Shown here: one piece after another, positions 36,620-44,990 of the stretch
Layout: every line of letters starts with the position of its first letter
How positions within the stretch are numbered: the stretch's first letter is position 1
Assembly: GCF_030068455.1 (NCBI RefSeq)
Contig: NZ_JAQOSQ010000002.1
Span: forward strand, 372,001 to 436,000
Reading direction: 5' to 3'
Length of the DNA: 64,000 nt
Source: Roseofilum casamattae BLCC-M143
Lineage (GTDB): Bacteria; Cyanobacteriota; Cyanobacteriia; Cyanobacteriales; Desertifilaceae
Position numbers and translations under genes: made by a program
The notes under the pieces: generated by a model
What the model was told of the DNA's origin: nothing
Seen by the model: only the letters and a program-made list of their open reading frames with translations
The model's database searches: none

Positions 36620-36681
36620 CGAAACCGGGTTTCTCGCGAAATCTGGAAGCACGCAACCCAGTCTTTAGAAACCCGGTTTCT
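36620..36681. repeat. REPIN-like doublet, copy 3
   Basis: GAAACCGGGTTTCT at 36621-36634 and AGAAACCCGGTTTCT at 36667-36681 form an inverted pair with a 32-bp spacer. Each is followed by a GCGAAAT-type sequence (CGCGAAATCTGG, GGCGAAATTTAG). It lies immediately after ndhF. Confidence 0.75.
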
Positions 36682-36731
36682 GGCGAAATTTAGCTAAAAT
36701 ATCAACAAATCTCCTAGTCCTCGATCTTCCC

Positions 36732-36938
36732 ATGACTCAAACCGCCGATCTCACTGGACTTACCCCGCAACAAGTCCGGCAAATTACCCTGATGATAGAC
36801 CAATTTAAAACCTTGAATCAACAACAGGAACAACTAACCAAAGAACAGCTCTCAACTTTCGATCCAACTCCGCTATTTTTTGCCAGCGAAGTTCTCCAGC
36901 CCTTTAATCGGACAATGCTTTATGGCAACCGAGCCTAA
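36732..36938 (+). CDS. Antitoxin-like small protein of a PIN-toxin pair
   Basis: This 68-residue protein begins MTQTADLTGLTPQQVRQITLMIDQFK and continues with a Gln-rich helix. It ends FFASEVLQPFNRTMLYGNRA, a C-terminal segment found in small cyanobacterial proteins encoded before PIN toxins. The downstream toxin gene starts 17 bp before this gene ends, so translation is coupled. The likely role is to neutralise the toxin and to repress the operon, although no clear DNA-binding fold can be named. Confidence 0.7.
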   Translation: MTQTADLTGLTPQQVRQITLMIDQFKTLNQQQEQLTKEQLSTFDPTPLFFASEVLQPFNRTMLYGNRA

Positions 36939-37377
36939 ACAGATTTATGTGGATACTAATATTCTCGCTTATGTTGCCAATACCAAAGCATCTCAACATC
37001 GAGCTGCACTAGAAATATTTCGACCGACAGAACGAGAAATATTATGCGTATCATCCCAGGTTTTAGCTGAATTTTACTCGTACATTACCAATCCTGCTAT
37101 TTTGGCTAAACCTTTAGAGCCAACTGAAGCAACGTTCCGCATTCGACGAATTTGTCAAATGCCTCATATTCGTTTACTTTCAACACCAGTAGATTTGTTT
37201 AAACGTTGGATGAGTTTATTGGAAGAGCGATCGGTGACCAATGGAGGTATTTTCGATCTACTCCATATTGCCATTATGTTAGCCCATGATATTCCCACTA
37301 TCTATACTTTTAATACGAAAGATTTTACTTGGTGTTCTGAAATAGAGGCGATCGATCCTGGTAATTTAATTGAGTAG
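36922..37377 (+). CDS. PIN-domain toxin (VapC-like ribonuclease)
   Basis: From the ATG at 36922 the protein has 151 residues. Motifs of the PIN nuclease are present: YVDTNILAYVAN (first Asp, residue 11), VLAEFYSYI (Glu), FDLLHIAIMLAHDI (Asp) and TFNTKDFTW (final Asp). VapC toxins cleave specific RNAs, often initiator tRNA or rRNA, and stop growth when the antitoxin is lost. It overlaps the antitoxin-like gene by 17 bp. A longer frame from 36880 is inside the antitoxin gene and is not used. Confidence 0.85.
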   Translation: MATEPKQIYVDTNILAYVANTKASQHRAALEIFRPTEREILCVSSQVLAEFYSYITNPAILAKPLEPTEATFRIRRICQMPHIRLLSTPVDLFKRWMSLLEERSVTNGGIFDLLHIAIMLAHDIPTIYTFNTKDFTWCSEIEAIDPGNLIE

Positions 37378-37468
37378 GATGTATGAATAACGCCCGCAAA
37401 AACTAAACAATTAGCTAAAATGCTGAAGCAGAGGTTTGTTATGTCGCACAAGGATAACATAGAACACC

Positions 37469-37804
37469 ATGGATAGAGTAGAAGAATATCGTCAAATCAT
37501 CCGCTCTGTACTGGTTCCTTATACGGAAATAGATTATGCCAATGTTGAGGCAACTAATTATGCAGTCTTCGATCCAGAAACCGACCAATACATCATTGTC
37601 TCAGTGGGTTGGCAAGATGATAGACGAGTCCATGGATGTTTAATTCATGTCGCAATTCTCAACGATCGAGTTTGGGTTCAACGGGATAATACAGAAGATG
37701 GGGTTACCCGTGATTTCGTCGCAGCAGGAATCCCAAAATCCGATATCGTTTTGGGATTTCACGAACCGGAAATTCGTCCTCATACCGGATTTGCTGTGGG
37801 TTAA
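37469..37804 (+). CDS. XisI family protein
   Basis: This 111-residue protein begins MDRVEEYRQIIRSVLVPYTEIDY and contains VGWQDDRRVHGCLIHVAILNDRVWVQRDNTEDGV and the conserved end DIVLGFHEPEIRPHTGFAVG. This is the XisI (fdxN element excision controlling factor) family, many members of which occur with XisH in genomes without any fdxN element. XisH resembles an endonuclease. Here no xisH precedes it, so its partner is unclear. A truncated paralogue lies at 41668-41835. Confidence 0.9.
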   Translation: MDRVEEYRQIIRSVLVPYTEIDYANVEATNYAVFDPETDQYIIVSVGWQDDRRVHGCLIHVAILNDRVWVQRDNTEDGVTRDFVAAGIPKSDIVLGFHEPEIRPHTGFAVG

Positions 37805-37809
37805 CATCA

Positions 37810-40800
37810 TCATACTTTCCCCCATCCACCACCACCGGGAGTGGAAATAACCATTGTATCTCCTGGGTTTAGTTCCACGGTTGCGGTACTGTCTAGAGTT
37901 TCTATTGTCCCGTCTGCACGATCGACTTTATTGCAACCTAACGCACCGGGTTCTCCTCCAGCTAAACCAAAGGGAGGAATGTGGCGACGGTCAGAAAGGA
38001 TACCAGCGGTCATGGATTCCAGGAATTGGATGCGGCGGACGATGCCGTGACCGCCGCGAAATTGCCCTCGACCGCCGCTATTGGCGCGAATGCTAAATTC
38101 TTGCAAACGGACGGGGAAACGCAGTTCTAGGACTTCTGGATCGGTTAAGCGAGAATTAGTCATGTGGGTATGCACCCCATCGGTTCCACAGAAGGTGGGG
38201 CCGGCTCCGGAACCGCCGCAGATGGTTTCGTAGTATTGGTATTTATTGTTGCCAAAGGTGAAGTTATTCATGGTGCCTTGGGAGGCGGCGAGAATGCCTA
38301 AGGCGCCGTAGAGGGTATCGACGATCGCCTGGGAGGTTTCCACATTTCCGGCAACGACTGCTGCTGGGGGCTTGGGGTTGAGCATGGAGCCTTCGGGAAT
38401 AATTATCTTGAGGGGATTTAGGCATCCCGCGTTGAGGGGAATGGCATCTTTAACTAAGGTGCGGAAGACATAGAGAACGGCGGCTTGGCATACGGAGGCG
38501 GGGGCATTAAAGTTACTGGAGAGTTGAGTGGATGTGCCGGTAAAGTCGATGGTGGCTTCGCGGTGTTCGGGGTCTACAGTTATGGTGACTTTAATGACGG
38601 CACCGTTATCCATGGCATAAGTAAATTCGCCATTGGATAAGGTTGCGATCGCCTCGCGGACGGCGGTTTCGGCATTTTCTTGCACGTATCCCATATAAGC
38701 TTGGACGGTATCTAAACCATATTGAGCGACGATGGTTTCTAATTCGCGAATACCTTGATTATTGGCGGCAATTTGTGCTTGTAAGTCGGCGATATTTTGC
38801 TCGGAGTTGCGCGCGGGATAGTCTCCGGAAGATAGATGTTCTAGTAAGGCTTGCGATCGCAATTCTCCTTGAGTGACTAACAAGAAGTTATCGAAGAGAA
38901 TGCCTTCTTCAGTAATGGTTGTACTTCCTGGCGGCATGGAACCCGGAGTAATTCCGCCTAAGTCGGCATGATGGCCGCGCGAGGCGAGGTAAAAGCAGGG
39001 TTTTTCTGAGTTTAATTCAGATAAGAAGACGGGAGTTATTGCGGTAATATCGGGTAAATGCGTGCCGCCATTATAGGGATTATTAGAAATATAAACATCG
39101 CCGGGTTGTAAGGAATTTCCTTTATCGGCAATTAAGGCTTTTACGCTTTCGCTCATGGAGCCTAAATGGACGGGCATGTGTGGCGCGTTTGCGACTAAGT
39201 TTCCTTGTTGGTCAAATACGGCGCAGGAGAAATCTAATCGTTCTTTGATATTGACGGAGACGGAGGTATTTTGCAGCGTGACTCCCATCTGTTCTGCGAT
39301 CGCGCCAAACAGGTTATTGAAGATTTCTAATAATACCGGATCGACAGTTTTCGCGGCGAGAGAATAGTCTGTGGAAATGGGCGATCGCTTTGTGGTTATT
39401 TCGATTTTGGATAAGATTAAATGGTCTACCGTTGGGGTAGGGGCGGGTTCAGAAAGCGTTTGGTTGGAGGTGGATAAGTTTGGTGAACCCGCCCCTACGG
39501 GATGGTTTGTGCCGACGGTGGCTTGCCAACCGGGTTCAATGACGTTCGTTCCCGTGGGTTCGATAATTAATGCCGGACCGATAATGGTATCGCCGGGTTG
39601 GAGAGAATTGCGATCGCAAACCGGGATAGTCTGCCAAGTTAAATTAGCGGGATTGGAAGGAGCTTTACAATACATTTGCACTTGCGCGATCGCCTCTAAC
39701 ACGCCTTCAGTTCGCGATCGTTTTTCGGCTTGCGGCGGACTCGCCATTTCTTGCACGAATTCGATGGAAATTGTCTCTATGACTAAGGATTTTTCGGGTA
39801 AAATGAATCCGTAGCGTTGTTGATGTTGTCGTTCAAATTCGTTTTGGATGGGCAGAGAAGAGAGAGATTTATTATTGCGATCGCGACTAAAGTCAACTAA
39901 CAGAGCAGTATCCGTACCGGCATACTTGAGATGGAGTTTGACGATTTCTTTTTCAGTCGCAGTCTCGTCATTTTCTAGTTCTCGTTTAGCCGATTGAATT
40001 AATTCTGGAATGAGAGTATCGCGCAACTGGATTAGTAACTCATCGGTTAATGTTTCTTCGACGGTGCGATCGCGCATGACTCGAATATCGGCTAATCCCA
40101 TGCCATAAGCCGAGAGCACTCCAGCATAAGGATGAATCACAATTTGCCGAATGCCTAAAGTCTCGGCGAGCTGACAGGCATGTTGTCCTCCCGCGCCACC
40201 AAAACAACAGAGGGTATATTCGGAAACATCATATCCCCGTTGCAAGGAGATTTTCTTAATTGCATTGGCCATATTTTCAATGGCAATAGTAATAAATCCG
40301 GCGGCGACTTCTTCCGGGGTGCGCTCTCCACTTTCGGTATTGCGATTAATCTCTGCTGTGAGGGTGGCAAACTGCTGGCGAACTGTATCTGTATCTAAGG
40401 GTAAGTTGCCTTCGATGCCGAATACGGCAGGGAAAAATTGAGGTTGTAGCTTGCCTAAGAGCACATTGCAGTCAGTAATGGTTAAGGGGCCATTTCGTCG
40501 ATAGCAGGCAGGACCTGGGTTTGCGCCCGCAGAATCCGGCCCGACGCGGTAGCGGGAACCATCGAACTGGACGATGGAACTGCCTCCAGCAGCAACGGTA
40601 TGAATTGCCATCATCGGCGATCGCACTCTCACCCCTGCAACTTTCGTATCGAATTGTCGTTCGTATTCTCCGTTATAGTGAGCGACATCTGTAGAGGTTC
40701 CGCCCATATCGAAGGTAATTATTTTCTCAAACCCCGCTTTCGCGCTCGTTTTCACGGCTCCAACAATTCCGCCTGCGGGGCCGGATAAGATGCTATCTTT

Positions 40801-41574
40801 TCCCTGGAAATGTTTGGCATCCACCAATCCTCCATTGGATTGCATGAACATTAGTTTAATGGGATTGATGATGTTGCCAGGGTTTAATTGCTGTTCGACG
40901 CGATCGACGTAGCGGCGTAAAATTGGCGAAAGATAGGCATCGACGACGGTAGTATCGGCGCGACTGATGAGCTTGATGAGGGGACTGACTTCGTGGGAGA
41001 CAGAGATCTGGGTGAAGCCTATTTCTCCCGCGAGTCGGGCTGCTTGTTGTTCGTGTTCTGAATAGCGATATCCGTGCAAAAAGGCGATCGCACAACTGCG
41101 AATTCCCGTATCGTAAGCGGCTTGCAATTTTGGTCGCAGCGCGGTTTCGTCTACCGGTTGCAACTCTTCGCCATTAACACTGATGCGCTCGGTAACTTCG
41201 ATGACTTGTTCGTAGAGAAGTTCGGGGCGTTTTATCTGTAATGCAAATAGATCGGGACGGTTTTGGTAGCCAATGCGCAGAGCATCGCGAAAGCCTTGGG
41301 TAATTAGGAGTAGGGTGCGATCGCCTTTTCTCTCCAAAAGCGCATTCGTCGCCACCGTCGTGCCCATTTTAACTGCTGCAATTTGCGCGCTCGGTATGGC
41401 TTCCGTTTCTTCCAACTCCAGTAACTCGCGAATTCCTTGGATGGCAGCATCTTCGTAGCGTTCTGGATTTTCCGAGAGCAGTTTATGCACCACAGTTTTG
41501 CCATCGGGACGTAGGGCGACTAAGTCCGTAAATGTGCCACCGCGATCGATCCAGATGTGCCAGCGTTGAGTCAT
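37810..41574 (-). CDS. Fused hydantoinase A/B (5-oxoprolinase-type) enzyme
   Basis: This 1254-residue ATP-dependent amidohydrolase contains an N-terminal HyuA-like part (about 1-690) with the ATPase-type motifs WIDRGGTFTDLVALR and FDMGGTSTDVAHY. A C-terminal HyuB-like part (about 735-1250) includes LDFSCAVFDQQGNLVANAPHMPVHLGSM and FIGTG-like DFTGTSTQL. The fusion matches eukaryotic/bacterial 5-oxoprolinase, which opens 5-oxo-L-proline to glutamate. Hydantoin substrates cannot be excluded. The junction at residues 693-713 is encoded by an inverted repeat (see 39437-39498), apparently an inserted intergenic-type element. The gene is monocistronic, starting ATG 41574. Confidence 0.9.
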   Translation of the reverse strand: MTQRWHIWIDRGGTFTDLVALRPDGKTVVHKLLSENPERYEDAAIQGIRELLELEETEAIPSAQIAAVKMGTTVATNALLERKGDRTLLLITQGFRDALRIGYQNRPDLFALQIKRPELLYEQVIEVTERISVNGEELQPVDETALRPKLQAAYDTGIRSCAIAFLHGYRYSEHEQQAARLAGEIGFTQISVSHEVSPLIKLISRADTTVVDAYLSPILRRYVDRVEQQLNPGNIINPIKLMFMQSNGGLVDAKHFQGKDSILSGPAGGIVGAVKTSAKAGFEKIITFDMGGTSTDVAHYNGEYERQFDTKVAGVRVRSPMMAIHTVAAGGSSIVQFDGSRYRVGPDSAGANPGPACYRRNGPLTITDCNVLLGKLQPQFFPAVFGIEGNLPLDTDTVRQQFATLTAEINRNTESGERTPEEVAAGFITIAIENMANAIKKISLQRGYDVSEYTLCCFGGAGGQHACQLAETLGIRQIVIHPYAGVLSAYGMGLADIRVMRDRTVEETLTDELLIQLRDTLIPELIQSAKRELENDETATEKEIVKLHLKYAGTDTALLVDFSRDRNNKSLSSLPIQNEFERQHQQRYGFILPEKSLVIETISIEFVQEMASPPQAEKRSRTEGVLEAIAQVQMYCKAPSNPANLTWQTIPVCDRNSLQPGDTIIGPALIIEPTGTNVIEPGWQATVGTNHPVGAGSPNLSTSNQTLSEPAPTPTVDHLILSKIEITTKRSPISTDYSLAAKTVDPVLLEIFNNLFGAIAEQMGVTLQNTSVSVNIKERLDFSCAVFDQQGNLVANAPHMPVHLGSMSESVKALIADKGNSLQPGDVYISNNPYNGGTHLPDITAITPVFLSELNSEKPCFYLASRGHHADLGGITPGSMPPGSTTITEEGILFDNFLLVTQGELRSQALLEHLSSGDYPARNSEQNIADLQAQIAANNQGIRELETIVAQYGLDTVQAYMGYVQENAETAVREAIATLSNGEFTYAMDNGAVIKVTITVDPEHREATIDFTGTSTQLSSNFNAPASVCQAAVLYVFRTLVKDAIPLNAGCLNPLKIIIPEGSMLNPKPPAAVVAGNVETSQAIVDTLYGALGILAASQGTMNNFTFGNNKYQYYETICGGSGAGPTFCGTDGVHTHMTNSRLTDPEVLELRFPVRLQEFSIRANSGGRGQFRGGHGIVRRIQFLESMTAGILSDRRHIPPFGLAGGEPGALGCNKVDRADGTIETLDSTATVELNPGDTMVISTPGGGGWGKV
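39437..39498. repeat. Inverted repeat inside the hydantoinase/oxoprolinase gene
   Basis: GTAGGGGCGGGTTCA (39437-39451) is perfectly reverse-complementary to TGAACCCGCCCCTAC (39484-39498), with 32 bp between. Similar GTAGGGG(C/T)GGGTT-type strings occur in intergenic DNA near 50733-50742 and 57261-57276. In this gene it encodes residues about 693-713, a low-complexity link between the HyuA and HyuB parts. Confidence 0.75.
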
Positions 41575-41667
41575 GATTCATGAATAACGGATAATGGTTA
41601 ATCATATAGTTACCAGCTCTTCCATGCAATTCATTATATTTAATCTAAATTCCAAGGAGATCGAGCA

Positions 41668-41835
41668 ATGGATCGACTAGAGAACTATCGTAATATTATT
41701 CGTAGCGTATTAGCCCAACATCTTGAATGGTCGCGATCGCGGGATATCGACGAAACGATCGCAATTTGCGACGAACAAACCGACAATTATCTGCTGATGA
41801 GTATTGGTTGGCATGGCGATCGCCGCATTCAATGA
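41668..41835 (+). pseudogene. Truncated xisI paralogue
   Basis: From the ATG at 41668, preceded by AAGGAGAT (a good ribosome site), 55 residues are read: MDRLENYRNIIRSVLAQHLE continuing to MSIGWHGDRRIQ and then a stop. This matches the first half of XisI and stops where the intact copy at 37469 continues with VHGCLIHV. The second half is missing; sequence beyond the stop is unrelated and includes a palindromic repeat. It could still be translated but lacks the conserved C-terminal half. Confidence 0.75.
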
Positions 41836-42135
41836 TACCAAATCCGTTTTATTGGGGATATTTGCAAGGTCTGCCGTAGAGACAAGGCATGCCTTGTCTC
41901 TACTGGGTTTCGGTTAACTCTTGAAAGATTTGGCGATCGCCTCACTCACCAATCTCTCCCAGAACGCGACTCTTAACCCAATGGAGACGGGCGATGCTCG
42001 TCCCTGGCTTATGGCAACTTTAGAGAAGAATGAGCTAAATTAGCAGAAGAACCCAGAATGAGGGGAGTCTGGTTTGTTCCTCGGCTGGGAATGGCGATCG
42101 CCACCCGTTATCTTAGATGAGTATTGTCTTGGATT
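41836..42135. other. Gene-free stretch with palindromic repeat
   Basis: These 300 bp after the xisI fragment contain the 28-bp palindrome at 41876-41903 and no supported gene. Repeated in-frame stops occur in all plus-strand frames. Confidence 0.4.
41876..41903. repeat. 28-bp perfect palindrome
   Basis: GTAGAGACAAGGCA (41876-41889) is followed directly by its exact reverse complement TGCCTTGTCTCTAC (41890-41903), with no spacer. Palindromes of this sequence type are dispersed in many cyanobacterial genomes (recalled, not searched). It lies 40 bp after the truncated xisI. Confidence 0.8.
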
Positions 42136-42384
42136 ATGTGCATTTGTATTAATTGCGAATATGTAGACCGCTGCTTGACCTATCATGCGGTGGAAGCGCA
42201 ACATCAGCAACCTCACCTGACTGACGATCCGGATTTTGAAGCCACTAATCCAGAGATTAATGTTAACATTCGCGATCGCGGCTCGGAAATTGAAATGGAA
42301 TGGGACGTAGTCGGATGTGAAAGCTTTAAGCAAGAGCAAGGAAAATGGGCGCGCTTGCGTCCGGGTGAGTTAGTTCCCACCTAA
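42136..42384 (+). CDS. ycf34: Ycf34 family protein
   Basis: The ATG at 42136 gives 82 residues (MCICINCEYVDRCLTYHAVEAQHQQPHL); a TTG frame from 42124 is not needed. The cluster CICINCEYVDRC provides conserved cysteines, and WDVVGCESF has another. Ycf34 is conserved in cyanobacteria and red-lineage plastids. In Synechocystis it was reported as an iron-sulfur-binding protein affecting photosynthetic electron transport and phycobilisome levels. The stop codon is followed at once by heptamer repeats. Confidence 0.92.
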   Translation: MCICINCEYVDRCLTYHAVEAQHQQPHLTDDPDFEATNPEINVNIRDRGSEIEMEWDVVGCESFKQEQGKWARLRPGELVPT

Positions 42385-42416
42385 TTAATGAATAATTAAT
42401 AATTAATAATTAATAA
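42382..42416. repeat. TAATTAA heptamer tandem repeats
   Basis: Several copies of a TAATTAA-type heptamer in near-perfect 7-bp period begin at the stop codon of ycf34. Related arrays lie at 48847-48875 and 50742-50766, also touching stop codons. Confidence 0.65.
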
Positions 42417-42533
42417 CGGGGATTAATGGTTGAAATGTCGTAGCAGCAAGGCAAGCACGACCGCACTTATTGCTCAAATTGTTGCAGACATGTCCGAGTT
42501 TTAGATTAGGGTTGTTTATTTTAACTTGAATTA

Positions 42534-44201
42534 ATGAGTTATTGCTTTAATTTAGCGTGCAGTAGTCCCCATAATCCAGAGAATGGTAAGTTTTGTCAAT
42601 CTTGTGGATCGAAGTTGTTATTGGGCGATCGCTATCGGGGCATTCGTCCCTTGGGTGCTGGCGGGTTTGGGCGCACTCTGCTGGCCATTGACGAGCACAA
42701 GCCTTCTCGTCCTTCTTGTGTCATTAAACAGTTATTAGGACAACAGCAAGGGGTTCGGAATAAGGAGAAAGTGGCCGAACTCTTTCGCCGGGAAGCGGTG
42801 CAACTGGAACCTTTGGGAGAGCATCCGCAGATTCCACAATTGTATGCCTATTTTACGGAAGGCGATCGCCAATTCCTGGTGCAAGAATATATTGAAGGCA
42901 TGACTTTAACGGAAGAATTGTGCGATCGCGAAGCCACCCATCGCGGCCCGTTTAGCGAAAACGACATCTATCAATTACTGCGCGATACTCTCCCCATCCT
43001 GCAATTTCTCCACGATCGCCACATCATTCACCGAGACATTAAACCCGATAATATCATCCGCCGCCGCGAAGACGGGCAACTCTTTTTGGTGGACTTTGGA
43101 GCGGCAAAATGCGTAGAATTATCGCCGGGAAACGAGACGGGAACTATTATTGGCAGCGCCCTCTATACCGCTCCCGAACAACTGCGCGGAAAAGCTACTT
43201 ATAACAGCGATATTTATAGCTTAGGAGTCACCTGTTTGCATCTGCTAACTCAAGTTTCTCCCTATGACTTATTCGATAATGAAGAAGATCGATGGACGTG
43301 GAAATCTCAGTTACCGGAATCTCTTGGTTGGCAACTGGAAAATATTCTCGATAAAACCATTCATACGGGCACAAAATATCGCTATCAATCTGCCTCAGAA
43401 GTCTTAGCTGACTTATCCGCAATTCCATTATCTGGAAGCGACTCATCCGGATTTACTCTCATTGCACCATCGGTTAAGTCTTCCTCGCAATACGCTCTCT
43501 CTGTTCCGAAGAAAATGACCGCTCCCAGCATTCCGGAAGCGAGAACTAAACTGCAACAACCCGATCTGAAAACTCAAGTTGGAATCGCTTTAAATGCGAC
43601 TTTAAACATGTACTGGGTTGACTTGCAAATTTATTGGGGAAAACGACATCTGACCCTAATTCTCTTGCGCAATCCCGATACACCAATTAACTATAACTAT
43701 TTGCTCCGAAAAATTGAAGAAACGCTCGATCGATTTCAACTCCAGGGTATAGAAACAGTTAAACTCTGCGGTCGAGTTACCGATAATCCGATGCCGGAAT
43801 GGAAGCATCAAATCACCCTCGATCTCGAGCCATTGTGGACAAAATCGACCCACTCCAAATTATCGCGCTACCAGGATATCAACTTTTGGTTAGCGCAAAT
43901 GGAGAAAAAAGAATTTTGGCTAGATGGCTTATCATTCCTAATTGTTGTCTTTATGCTGACCTCGCGCATTGTCCTGCTCAATCCCGTTTTCGGGTTTCTG
44001 ACGGCGATCGCATTTATGAGCGTCAAAACCATTATCCGCGATCGTCCGGAATTCCAAGAAGAAAAGTTCTATAAACACCTAATTCTCGGAGGTCTGCTGC
44101 TCGGTTTTTCTAACTTCTACCTCTGGATTTCCGATGGTTTCGCCTTCATTATTGCCGGTTTGGCGATCGCCTCCCCCTCTTTCTATCTGAAAAAGAAGTA
44201 A
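42534..44201 (+). CDS. Serine/threonine protein kinase, 4-Cys zinc-ribbon type, membrane-anchored
   Basis: This 555-residue protein has Cys4, Cys9, Cys21 and Cys24 forming an N-terminal zinc-ribbon-like module. The Hanks-type kinase domain follows (about 33-305): glycine loop LGAGGFGRTLL, ATP lysine K65 (CVIKQLL), catalytic loop HRDIKPDN (166-173), DFG (187-189) and the APE motif in YTAPEQLRG. All key residues are intact. A 150-residue region without a recognised domain leads to four hydrophobic segments near the C-terminus (about 460-550). It is predicted to phosphorylate Ser/Thr at the membrane. It is a paralogue of the kinase at 1-272; target unknown. Confidence 0.95.
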   Translation: MSYCFNLACSSPHNPENGKFCQSCGSKLLLGDRYRGIRPLGAGGFGRTLLAIDEHKPSRPSCVIKQLLGQQQGVRNKEKVAELFRREAVQLEPLGEHPQIPQLYAYFTEGDRQFLVQEYIEGMTLTEELCDREATHRGPFSENDIYQLLRDTLPILQFLHDRHIIHRDIKPDNIIRRREDGQLFLVDFGAAKCVELSPGNETGTIIGSALYTAPEQLRGKATYNSDIYSLGVTCLHLLTQVSPYDLFDNEEDRWTWKSQLPESLGWQLENILDKTIHTGTKYRYQSASEVLADLSAIPLSGSDSSGFTLIAPSVKSSSQYALSVPKKMTAPSIPEARTKLQQPDLKTQVGIALNATLNMYWVDLQIYWGKRHLTLILLRNPDTPINYNYLLRKIEETLDRFQLQGIETVKLCGRVTDNPMPEWKHQITLDLEPLWTKSTHSKLSRYQDINFWLAQMEKKEFWLDGLSFLIVVFMLTSRIVLLNPVFGFLTAIAFMSVKTIIRDRPEFQEEKFYKHLILGGLLLGFSNFYLWISDGFAFIIAGLAIASPSFYLKKK

Positions 44202-44242
44202 TTGGCCCTAACTATCGATTCAGTGAGCCTACTCATCCTCAA

Positions 44243-44413
44243 CTAGACAGCCGTTTTCTCCTGCTTTTTTGAGAAATCTACTACTTCTCTCCCACTTTCA
44301 GCTTGCTGCTTTTGTAAATCCGCAAAGATGGCTGGTAAATCGTGGTTAAATCGGCGTGAATACTCTTCACGAATTTTGTGAATCTCTTCGACAATTGGAT
44401 CCCGATACATCAT
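44243..44413 (-). CDS. Antitoxin of a PIN toxin pair (small cyanobacterial type)
   Basis: The minus strand from ATG 44413 encodes 56 residues (MMYRDPIVEEIHKIREEYS, then RFNHDLPAIFADLQKQQ and a charged tail). This pattern is typical of small antitoxins paired with PIN toxins in cyanobacteria. The gene overlaps the toxin stop by four bases in an ATGA arrangement, so translation is coupled. A second ATG at 44410 is also possible. The toxin comes first in this operon, the reverse of the usual vapBC order. Confidence 0.8.
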   Translation of the reverse strand: MMYRDPIVEEIHKIREEYSRRFNHDLPAIFADLQKQQAESGREVVDFSKKQEKTAV

Positions 44414-44886
44414 GAACCTCCAAGCAATTCATAAGGCGTACAAAGAATGGGTAGTTTATATCCAAAATCCAGACTAATTTCCGCTAGCTTTCTTTGAATT
44501 TGAGCATTGGCAATATGCTTGCAGTTCCATGTAAGCAGATAATTCATGCCATGAACAGTAGCGACAGCAATATGAATAGCATCAATATTCGCTTTTTCAG
44601 GAAGATTACTGCGTTCCAAGAATTGCTCTGCCAAATCAAAAACAGTTGGGTTTAAACTAAGTAGTGCAAGAGAGCTAATAATTGTGAGTCGCTCTGATGC
44701 CATTTGAGTATCCCCTTGCGCAACTTCTTTGACAACAACCAGTGACGAGTAGAGTTGGAAATCACTATGGCGCGTTTCCCACCATTCCCTAGTTATCTCA
44801 GCATTCGCTGCAACAATTATATCTCTACTAGGTCGAGCAGTGAGATAGCCCAAGATACTTGTTTCAATGTAAACAGTTTCACTCAT
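44410..44886 (-). CDS. PIN-domain toxin, type II TA
   Basis: This 158-residue PIN-fold protein has the core motifs VYIETSILGYLTA at the N-terminus, VVVKEVAQGD, IDAIHIAVATVHGM and LLTWNCKHIAN. The first acidic residue is Glu instead of the usual Asp, as in one PIN subfamily. The later Asp (IDAIHIA) is present and the last site reads NCKH, so the metal site departs from canonical VapC. It likely acts as an RNase but activity may be altered. The antitoxin gene follows with a four-base overlap. Confidence 0.85.
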   Translation of the reverse strand: MSETVYIETSILGYLTARPSRDIIVAANAEITREWWETRHSDFQLYSSLVVVKEVAQGDTQMASERLTIISSLALLSLNPTVFDLAEQFLERSNLPEKANIDAIHIAVATVHGMNYLLTWNCKHIANAQIQRKLAEISLDFGYKLPILCTPYELLGGS

Positions 44887-44990
44887 TCGTTGCTAGTTAG
44901 CTGAGAATGTTTGTGCTTGTCTTAATGAAGTAGTCAAGCAGTTGAAGCCGATCGTTGGATAGACTAAGCCCTATTCTACTACATTATCAA

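Noticed and set aside
37469-37804. Evidence for an fdxN-type excision element or heterocyst differentiation
   Set aside because: XisI homologues occur widely without the element, and no fdxN, xisF or recombination site is present.
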